Assembly (NCBI GenBank): GCA_013398955.1
Contig: VWPU01002170.1
Coordinates: 22,185 to 86,184, forward strand
From: Callaeas wilsoni
Lineage: Eukaryota > Chordata > Aves > Passeriformes > Callaeidae
Direction: 5' to 3'
DNA length: 64,000 nucleotides
A program made the position numbers and the translations under genes. The notes under the pieces are model-generated. The model had not been told where the DNA came from and did not search any database. It was given only the letters and a program-made list of their open reading frames with translations. Every line of letters begins with the position of its first letter. The first letter of the stretch is position 1. This document shows, piece by piece, positions 55,761-64,000 of this stretch.

Positions 55761-58700
55761 CTCAAACAAAAGCAAACACAGTTTCTTACCAAGACATTTT
55801 GTTTGAGTGAAGCATTACTTTTAAATGACAGCACAACATCTGTGCACCTACCACAAAAGGCCTGAACTCCAATCCTTCCATGCTAAAAGAAAGAAAATGC
55901 CCCAGAGCGCCAAAGTTACCAGGCTTCTCATTACACTGGAAAAGCTGCCAAGTGTAACTGACAAACAGAGCTAAATAAAGAGTAACTGGTGCCATGTGTG
56001 TTGTGGGATTCTTTTCCAGTTTATTTTATTGGATGCCTTCATACCTAGGGGGAAATCAGGTTGTTAAGGCAGGCTAACAAAGGCTCGTGCCTGCTGCCTA
56101 TCCCTGCACCAGGCTCATGCCTCCACATGGCCCTTAGACCTGCTCTAGGTGACCTGCTTCAGCAGGGGCCTTGGACTAGATGATCTCCAGAGGTCACTTC
56201 CATGCCCAACCATTCTGTGATTCTGTATTTTCTCAAAAAGTACTCCATTGCCAGAAAAACACCATTTCAACTGGCTTTCACTTCCAACTGTGGCTTAGCA
56301 GAAACTATACAAGAGAGGAAAAAATTTCAGCTACTCCAGGCTGTCAACAGTGCTCTTGTCTCCTCTCACTAAGGGCAAGGTGTTCATCTCTGCAGTGAGT
56401 ACAGCGCAGTGCTCTGGGGCAAACAGGTTCTGGGCAGAAGTTACTCATGTGCTTCGAGTCTGACCAGATGAAGACATTCCCTAGTGATTTTAATCTGAAG
56501 ATGGAAGCATCTGTGATATTAAAGTTCTTCTAGGTGCTACAGTTATGAAGAGAGTGCAATAAAAGCAACAGTTTAAGGCTGTAAAATTTGCCTGAGTGAT
56601 AATTCACAGGCACTGCAAGACTTTGACACCACTCCAAAGACGGCTCGTTGTTAAATTAGCTACATATTCCACACGCATGTGCCACCTTTGTAATAGATGG
56701 AGGGCCTCTACTCAATAGGAGCACAGCAATTCAGACAGGGGAGCGCTGGCAATGGCTGAACAATCACTCTTCAGGATGGATATCCCTGTCTGCACCCTCA
56801 GACAGGAGACAGGGCTGCAGAATGTAAGAGCAGCAGATTATGGGCGCAGGCAAATAATGGAGGAAAATGAAAATCACATCTGTTCTGACAATTAAAATGG
56901 GACACCCCTCATGTAGCAAGGATCACACCATTTGTCTGCAGAAGGACTTGCTCTGCACGTCCTTAATCACACTCTGCAAAAAGGGATGAATGTATGACAT
57001 GAGGACAAATCCGTGACAAGCAACCCTGAAAGATTATGTCTTAGCCCTGAGGAATAGTTACGTAAGTGCCTCTTGGGAACAGCCATACAAAGGACTTTGT
57101 CACAAGCATCAGGCACAGTTTGGTACTGTATTTAACCTTCAACTCTTGCTCAAAAGATGGAGCTTGCTGCGTGCCATCATCAAATCAGAGCCTTCTCACT
57201 ACTTCTGACTGCAGAATTTACTAGCAGTGACCCTTTTATCCCTTAATTACATATTGTAAGAAAAAATTATTTCATTTCTTTTGCTAGAAGATACCACAGT
57301 CCTCAGGTTTTTCCCATAATGAAGCCTGCATTTAGAGCCTGGTCAAGTTCCTTCTGAAAGTCAGAGGAGTTTTTACAAACTTCACTGGTTTTTAGGTCAG
57401 GCCTCTGAATACTAAACAGCAAGTGAAAATAGATCATGGTACATTTTGTAAATTACGGGACAGCAGTTATCTTCCTGCCTATGTAATGTCTACCTTCTCT
57501 GTTGTCACAGCTGTTTTTTCACTTCTTTTTGACTAGTTCTGGCTGGGATTTCTAAATCAGGTTGTAGTAACAGTAGAAATAGTAACAACAGTAAAAATAA
57601 CAGTCTGGTCCTTTTAAGAAAAATAACGGGATCTCTTATGGAACCTTCCATTAAGTAAATGTGTAAATACCTGTGGCAGACTAGAGATATTTTCCTTCAA
57701 TCCTCCATATGAAATCCTTTGAAAAGGATATACAAAATGTTATTGAAAAGGTAACAAGTATCCCTGCTCAGCAAGGTCTTTCACTGCACCTTCAACAGAC
57801 AGGCATTTAAACCTTGGGAGCGGTGTGGAAACTCAGCTTTCCATACCCTGGGTGTCCAGCAGAAGGATTCCCTCCCCTATGCAGGCATGGGGTAATCCAC
57901 CACCACTTGGAATTGTCTGAACAAGAGCACAGCCCAAAAAGATTACGTAGCTGCTTTCCAGCCTTTCCAGTTGTGACTTGCTAGAACTAAACATGGCTCT
58001 AACTGTACCAAATCTGCAGCTCCCAGTGCCAGTCCCAGAGGCTCTGCATGACTCCAGTTCCCAATGTAAGTCACAAGAGCTGACCTTTATCCCTGTACCA
58101 CGTGGAATAAAGGACAGGTATAGAACCTTTACTCTTATTTTGAGCTTACTGAGGAGCACTAGCAGGCAGGCTGTGACAGCAGAGGAGCTGGTCACAGGCT
58201 GTAAATGAGAGCAGTCCATGGAGATGCCTGGGGTTATGCTGGAGCCATCTCGGCAGTGCTGCAGTGTTCTCGCTTGGTGTCTAGCAGCACACTCTGCCTC
58301 GGGCACAGATTCCCTTCCATCTGCCCAGGCACTGCTCCAGGAGCTGCTCGTCAGGAGCACTGGGGAAATAGCTGGTATGAAAGAACTGCTACTCTGAGGC
58401 CAGAATTTGGTTCTGAATTCACAAAATCAGCTATTTCCAGGACAACGGGCTCTGAGAAGTGCAGAGATGACTGCTTTTCTGTGAGAATAATAAAGAGAGT
58501 AAATGAAGGAAATGAGCTCAAGTACAAATCCTTCTACAGACACAAAGGAGTTTGGTTTTAGTTCCAGAATTTATTCTTCTGTACGTTGATCAGCAGTTAG
58601 TTTAATGCCCCTTCTCTTGTTTGTCTGTCCCCAGTAAATTACTGCTCATAAATGGCTACATGTTCCCAGAGCTGTATGTTCCCAATTCCTGTGTTCCTAC

Positions 58701-61700
58701 AATGTCACAGAAAACATGCCACCAAGGAGCTTCTGACAAAATCCCTTGATTTAAAATGTTCCTTATAGCTTTAATGATTGTTATTACTGGTCCTTTGTGG
58801 CAGGTGCTGTGTGTGTATTTGTCCTGCACCTGCAGGGTCTGCAATAACAATAGTAAAGATGATAAACATCAATCAAATCTGGCTCACTACCACAAATTCA
58901 GAGCTTTGCCCATCACAGCGTGATTCAGTGAAGGCCATTACTGCCTCAGTGCAGCCCTGGCACACGTCTTCCTCCTTGAACAAGAACACAAGAAACTAAA
59001 TGCACAACAAAGGATCAAACCACAGAAATGTCTACCCTCTCTTGGATGCTCCACCAACAGGACAAACAGTCCATTTGACAAGGAGAAGAACATCCACTTT
59101 CACTCACAGGATTTTCTTCTGCTGTAAGCAGGACTAACTCTGTATGTCTCCCAGGAAATCACTACCCACTCCACTTTGCTTCCTGCCTCACTCTTTTCTG
59201 GACATTTTTTGCCACTCTTCTGGACAGTTGAACTTTGTTTGCTGACCCATCTCTTCTACTTGTACAGAGGCGGAAATAAAAAATGAAAGGCCTGTGACCC
59301 CTTCAGAGAAGGAGAATTTGTTTTCTCTTCTACATTGTCCTGACTGGTTAAGTCAGTTGGAGAGGCTGAATGGGCCAAGGTGCAGAACAACAGAGCACCA
59401 CTGGAGCTGAGACCTGACATTATCCAAAGTGGGAAGGACTCTCACAAAACTCTAAGGTTTGGATCCTGCCTAATGTTTTATACACTATACAAGTATTTTG
59501 AGAGGGGAGAAAGAAAAAAAACAGCCAGGCAAAAAAAACCCCAACTATCAACAGAACTTGATTTTTAACTCATATGAAAATTTAAACCTGATTTTGCAAT
59601 TCCTACATGTAAGTAATCCAGACATTCAGATCCCGTCATCCTTGGTTTTGCTGGGCTATCCCTATGCTACAAGGGATTTCATTGATTTAAAAGGGCACTA
59701 CCCAGCAGTATCTGCTGTTTTTCAAGCAGTCTCATTTATTTCAATTGGACTGTTTAGAGAGAGAATTATTGCCTGCTGTCAACAAGGTGTGACAGAGCAT
59801 AGCTCTCTGTCACTGATGATATGTCACTAGGTTTTTAATGAGGGTCACCCATGTCAGTGTTGCCTGTAGAATTCACTTTTTAGGGAGTTTCATAATTGGC
59901 AAACAAACAATTATAAAAATGCCAGCTTAATTTAGGATCCAAATTTGGCAATTATTTTGTTTCAAAGGAAAGCAAAATACCAAGCTCTCATTAAAACCTG
60001 AAGCATCTCAGATGTTTCATGTCCATCCCCCTCATCTGAAATTTTTTCAAAGGTTTTGAAAACTTTTTCAAAGACACAAGTACAGTTTTAACCAAAGAAT
60101 GACTCAAAATAGTTATTCTGTAACTACTCTGTTCTGCAGCTCTACAAGAGTGTAGGAACATAAGGTATGTATGCCAACTCCCAGTTCAAAAGGACCGCCC
60201 TTTCTCTCTGAAAAAACCAAACCAATATATATAGATAGTGGCAATCTGCGAAGCACTTTGGTGCCTGACTCTGTTGGCTGACAAACATCAAGGTACCACC
60301 CTCGCTGCTCCACTTGGTTCATTGGTTTTCCCAAGGCATCCCTACTGGCATCTGAGTGCTATGAACTCAGACCTTTTATGTCCTTACCTTGCCAGAAAGA
60401 ACCAGCTGGTTGTACCTCAGGCCACAAACTGCAGCCCTGCTGTGCAGTTCCAGTGCAGCACTACCTGACAGCTCATTCCTGAGTGCAACAGAGACGTCTC
60501 TCCCAGCAGGGATCACTGCTTTATTGCTCACCTCCAGACTGGGAAGCACTGCCAGCCTTTGGCATCGCCTGCCAAAAAACTCCGCTAATATTCCTCAGAT
60601 CAGCTGGTGCAGGGCACCTGGAGTGAGAACTGACATAGAGGCAGAGGGGAATTCACATCCAGAGTCACAGTGACAGAAGGAAAATGCTGCCAGGGTGAGC
60701 ATGACAGGTGAGCGTTCTCTGAGAACGAAGAGATGGAAGAAAAGTAGAGGGAGGAGAGACATCAAGGGAGGAAGAAAGGGAAAATTAGAATGAGCTGATG
60801 GGCAAACCACAAGAAGCAGAAGAGAGTTTGCCCCATCAGTGAGGACAGAGCTGATGCTGACAGCCTGATCGCCCCTGCATGTGGAAAAGCAAAGCTTGGC
60901 AATGTTCCCTTTGTGTTTGCATGTTAAAAAAACCAGCAGGGTTTTGTCAAAGAACAGCAGCGATGTGTGTAAAGATTTCCCTCCAGAATTCACTGGGGAA
61001 CTGCTGCTCTTCCTGTGGATGTGATGGATCCTACTACCACAAGCTTAAAAAGGATCAGGATAACACTCGGTGAGTAAATCTCAGTATCTTAATTTAGAAA
61101 GAAAACAAGAAATGCATCCTGAATGCCAGCTCACTTGATCCACGAGTTCATTTAATGTACACGTGTGCAGCATCAGCTCTTCCTTCAGGTGAGGAGTAAA
61201 GTTTGCATCTGAATCACAGAAATCTTTTAATTTAAGTCAGCAAACGGAGCTGCTGGGACAATGGAGGAAGTTGCCACTACATACCAACCGCAGATTCAAG
61301 GATCTCTGTTATAAAACAAGCAGCTAATATGTCAATCACACCAATATGAGAAAGAGGAAGAACGACCGGCTTGAGCACTTGCTGGTTTTGCAGTAACCCC
61401 TCTAAAATGGGTGTTTAGCTCACTCTGACAGAGCCCTTTTGTCAGGACAGCCTAAACCAGCCCCCAGACGTTGCATCAGCAAAAAGCACCTACCTGCCAG
61501 CCGTGCTGGGCTCACGCAGGGGCTCTTGCAGACAGAACTGTGACAATTTGCAGCCAGACTCTTTCTTGCTACAGCTGCCATGTGATGTGTCTCTCCACTG
61601 GCTCGAGCAGCAATGCCTCAGCTCATTTAGCTTCCCAGAATTTTAGATTCCAGACAACTAGTCCTGTATAGGTATGTGTGTATGTAAAAGATAGAGCATG

Positions 61701-63795
61701 CAAAACCACTACAAATAATCAGCTGGCTTTTGTGCTTGAAGAGCTTATACATTAATTATCCAAGCAATACTTTCATCACCAGAAATTTGGTGCAAACTAG
61801 GGGCTGAAGATTGTAGGGAAAAAAAGCCACTAGAGGAGACATTCTGAACTTTTCTAACAAATTTTTGCTTTTGCATAGAAGACACCATTATAAATCAATA
61901 TATATTAAAAGTATCTTCAAGTTATTACGATGCAAATCTGCAAGTCTAATGACACATAATTGCCAGTGCTGTTATCTCTTGCAAGAATCGGGGGACACGA
62001 CCTACAGACTCTTACTTGTGACCATAAAAATGTGTTTCCTTGCCTCCAAATCAAAGATAGAAGGATTTAGCAGGGGAATGAGGCTCTGCAGGATTAGCCC
62101 CAAAGGAACAGAAAGGTTCTCTGTAGGTATCTCTACCATCCACACAGCTCGTCTTTGGCTACTGGGAAGGGACTAAGCTTAGGAACTGCAACATGCAACC
62201 ACAAAAACATAAAGACTGGTAGGAGTGAGAGTAAGAGTGTGTGACAGAAAGCAGGGAGAGTTTACAGAGAGCACTCACTGCCAAGCACAGGGGAGGCATG
62301 GTACGGGTGACAGCAGCATCATGCAGAGAGCCTGACACGGGACACGAGGAGACAGCCCCAGCCCTTCTAAAGGGACACAGCTTTCCTGTCAGCGAGGTGT
62401 ATCCCCGAAATGAACGAGACCTCCCAAACGGCTAGGGCACTGCAGGATTACAGACAATCTTCGGGATAAGAAGGAGAACATGGTTTTTAAGACAGCAGGT
62501 AATTTTAAACCAGAAACGATTAACTGCTTGTTGCTTCAACACTATGCAGTGAGCAGTATTCAAGGTAAAGTAGCCCAAGCACATCTATATATATTGTGTA
62601 TAGTGTGTCATTTGCTCATCAAAATCTATTCGGACACATAAAGTCTGTGCTGGTAGGTAAAGGTGCATGCATTTACTCGGGGATCTGTTTATGTCTTTTT
62701 TTACCCCACCAACGCTGTAAAAAAAAAAATAAAGAGGAAAAAACCCTCCAAGGAACGGCAAATTCTGAGTAAAGAGACAATTTTCAAATGTCTTTCCCGA
62801 CTGGCAGTGAATGCACCTGTCCCTTACTCTTAAAACACCCAAAGAAAAAATGAAAATAAAGCTCTTCTCCGAGAGTGGCCCTTTTTGACCGGCTAATTAC
62901 TGCTCACGTCCAGTCCGTGGCAAAGTTAAACTCACACGGGACCCCAGGGCACCTGGCAGCCGTCTCGCTGTGCCGAACCCCCCAGCGCAGTGCCGAGGGC
63001 CGGGAGCTGACGAGAAGCAGGATGGCAGTGCCTGGGGAGCAGCCGAGGCTCCCTCCCCGTCCCCAGCGTTACCTGGGCAGCCTCGGGCAGGGGCACCACG
63101 GCGTTCCTCCTGCGGCCCCCCATGTGGAACTTGGACGCCTTGTAGATCTTCCAGTAGACGAAGAGCACCACGCAGAGGGGCAGGTAGAACGCCCCGCCCG
63201 TGGAGACGATGGTGTAGGACGGCTCCTGGCTGAGCTGGCAGCGCTCCTGCTCGGGGCTGTAGGTCTCCCCCCAGCCCAGGAGCGGGGCGAGGGAGATGGC
63301 GGCGGAGAGCAGCCAGGTGAGAGCGATCATGACGTTGGAGATGCGGCGGCGGGCGAGCAGCGTGTACTGCAGCTGCCGGGTGATGGACCAGTAGCGGTCC
63401 AGGGCGATGGCCGTCACGTTCCAGATGCTGGCCGTGCAGCACAGCACGTCGAAGCACACCCACACGAGGCACAGCTCCCGGCCCAGCCGCCACCGCCGCC
63501 CGGCCGACAGCTCCTTCACCAGGCTCAGCGGCATCACCAGGGCCGCCACCAGCACGTCCGACACCGCCGTGGAGGCCACCAGGTTGTGGGGCACCCGGTG
63601 GAAGGCCTTCACTCGCAGGATGGTCGCCAGCACCAGCAGGTTCCAGAGGAAGGTGGCCACGGTCAGGAGCACCAGCAGGGTCAGGATGAGGACGGTGAAG
63701 ATGGAGAAGGGCTCTCGGCCCCTCCACGCGCTGCCGCCCACCACCGAGGAGGAGGCGTTGGTGTCCATGTTGGCGGACGAGGTGTTGGCGCCCAT
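55428..63795 (-). CDS. HTR5B: HTR5B, 5-hydroxytryptamine (serotonin) receptor 5B, two coding exons, 351 aa
   Basis: Class A amine G-protein-coupled receptor of the plasma membrane; 5-HT5 receptors are known to couple to Gi/o. Exon 1 (63,795-63,073) and exon 2 (55,760-55,428) join in phase 0. Counting from the ATG at 63,795: possible N-glycosylation at N4 and N13; TM1 with N52; TM2 with D80; C109 and C186 as the conserved disulfide pair; D116 in TM3, which binds the amine; DRY at 133-135; TM4 with W161; TM5 with P206; TM6 with CWIPFF at 291-296; TM7 with NPLIY at 328-332. The end [12 protein letters not shown] and final KQR, and GRREL-type loop sequences, fit rodent 5-HT5B better than 5-HT5A, and the CCDC93 neighbourhood supports B. 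All key residues are present with no stop or frameshift. The ATG at 63,795 has A at -3 and G at +4. No in-frame stop precedes it before the window edge. Confidence 0.95.
56100..56226 (+). mobile_element. CR1 LINE 3' end fragment in the HTR5B intron
   Basis: The segment GGACTAGATGATCTCCAGAG, then GTCACTTCCATGCCCAACC and the terminal ATTCTGTGATTCTGT, is the standard avian CR1 3' end. About 125 bp remain; the left boundary is uncertain. It lies antisense to HTR5B. Confidence 0.85.
60713..60727. repeat. 15-bp palindrome in the HTR5B intron
   Basis: CGTTCTC-T-GAGAACG is a perfect 7-bp inverted repeat around one base. No known binding site fits it well: the half-sites are in the opposite order to a steroid response element. 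Confidence 0.8.
63073..63795 (-). CDS. HTR5B: HTR5B exon 1 (residues 1-241)
   Basis: Encodes the N terminus through TM5 and the first part of loop 3, ending VVPLPEAAQ at the donor CAG|GTAACG. Start chosen at [10 protein letters not shown]; an ATG nine codons later (63,768) also has a good context. Very GC-rich third positions. Confidence 0.93.
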
Positions 63796-63955
63796 GCTGG
63801 GCTGGCACTGGCCCCGTGGGGAGCAGGGGCTGAGGGTCTCCGCCGTGCCCGCGACCACGGCTCGACCCCTCACCGCTGTCCCTTCGCAGGCCGCCGGCAC
63901 CGTCCCCAGCCCCGCCGCCGGCGAGCGGGAGCCCCACACCGGGACGCGCCTCCGC

Positions 63956-63973
63956 TCAGCGGCCGCCCGCCAT
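63956..63973 (-). other. Short upstream open frame before HTR5B
   Basis: ATG GCG GGC GGC CGC TGA encodes MAGGR and is out of frame with the receptor. It lies about 160 nt before the receptor ATG and matters only if transcription starts further upstream. Its context is weak (C at -3). Confidence 0.35.
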
Positions 63974-64000
63974 GTGCCGCCGCAGCGCTGCCCGCGGCTC

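Larger units (their letters stand above)
55761..63072 (-). other. HTR5B: HTR5B intron (7.3 kb)
   Basis: The single coding intron falls in the third intracellular loop, at the same place as in mammalian 5-HT5 genes. Apart from a CR1 fragment at about 56,100-56,226 I recognise no element. Frames up to 175 codons (57,833-58,360, - strand) lack domains and are at chance length. Confidence 0.8.
62960..64000. promoter_or_regulatory. HTR5B: CpG-rich block over HTR5B exon 1 and 5' region
   Basis: GC- and CpG-rich sequence covers exon 1 and continues to the window edge. It explains the long overlapping frames on both strands here. The promoter itself probably lies in or beyond this edge. Confidence 0.7.

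Noticed and set aside
57833..58360. 175-codon minus-strand frame in the HTR5B intron
   Set aside because: About one open frame of this length is expected by chance in both strands of 64 kb; no domain, hydrophobicity pattern or splice context supports it.
62897..63937. 346-codon minus-strand frame over HTR5B exon 1
   Set aside because: It is a shifted frame of the receptor exon, long only because of GC content, and its start is GTG.
1..64000. CRISPR arrays, operons, insertion sequences, tRNA or rRNA genes
   Set aside because: No regularly spaced repeats, clover-leaf genes or prokaryotic gene spacing were seen; the window is vertebrate nuclear DNA.

Overview
The window reads as nuclear DNA of a bird. 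Coding exons are short and lie between long AT-rich introns with GT-AG borders. Two interspersed repeats have the 3' end typical of avian CR1 LINEs. The whole 23-exon gene fits in about 35 kb. I could not decide the species. There is no prokaryotic gene organisation: almost all of the many short open frames are chance frames in introns or intergenic DNA.

Layout. Positions 1-14,690 are gene-poor and I support no exon there; the stretch holds microsatellites and a few candidate protein-binding motifs. A 5'-truncated CR1 (about 14,690-15,084) lies just before a CpG island (about 15,290-15,930) that is the promoter and first exon of CCDC93. CCDC93 runs on the + strand from the ATG at 15,669 to the stop at 50,027. 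I rebuilt 23 coding exons in frame, giving 617 residues, and a poly(A) signal lies at 51,116. An antisense LTR-like element sits in intron 18. About 4 kb of intergenic DNA follows. HTR5B, a serotonin 5-HT5B receptor, lies on the - strand in two coding exons: exon 2 at 55,428-55,760 and exon 1 at 63,073-63,795, with an intron of about 7.3 kb. Its 5' UTR and promoter run off the right edge inside a second CpG-rich block.

Biology. From family knowledge, CCDC93 is a coiled-coil subunit of the CCC/Commander endosomal recycling complex, and 5-HT5 receptors are Gi/o-coupled amine receptors. The two genes are tail-to-tail neighbours with no evident shared function. The arrangement agrees with the human 2q14 neighbourhood (INSIG2, CCDC93, HTR5BP, DDX18), where the receptor copy is a pseudogene; here it is intact.

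I saw no previously undescribed gene system. The observations most worth a second look are the intact HTR5B with an unresolved N terminus, a duplicated intronic hairpin with a compensatory base change, a near-perfect 12-bp intronic palindrome, and the antisense LTR with its own TATA box and poly(A) signals.
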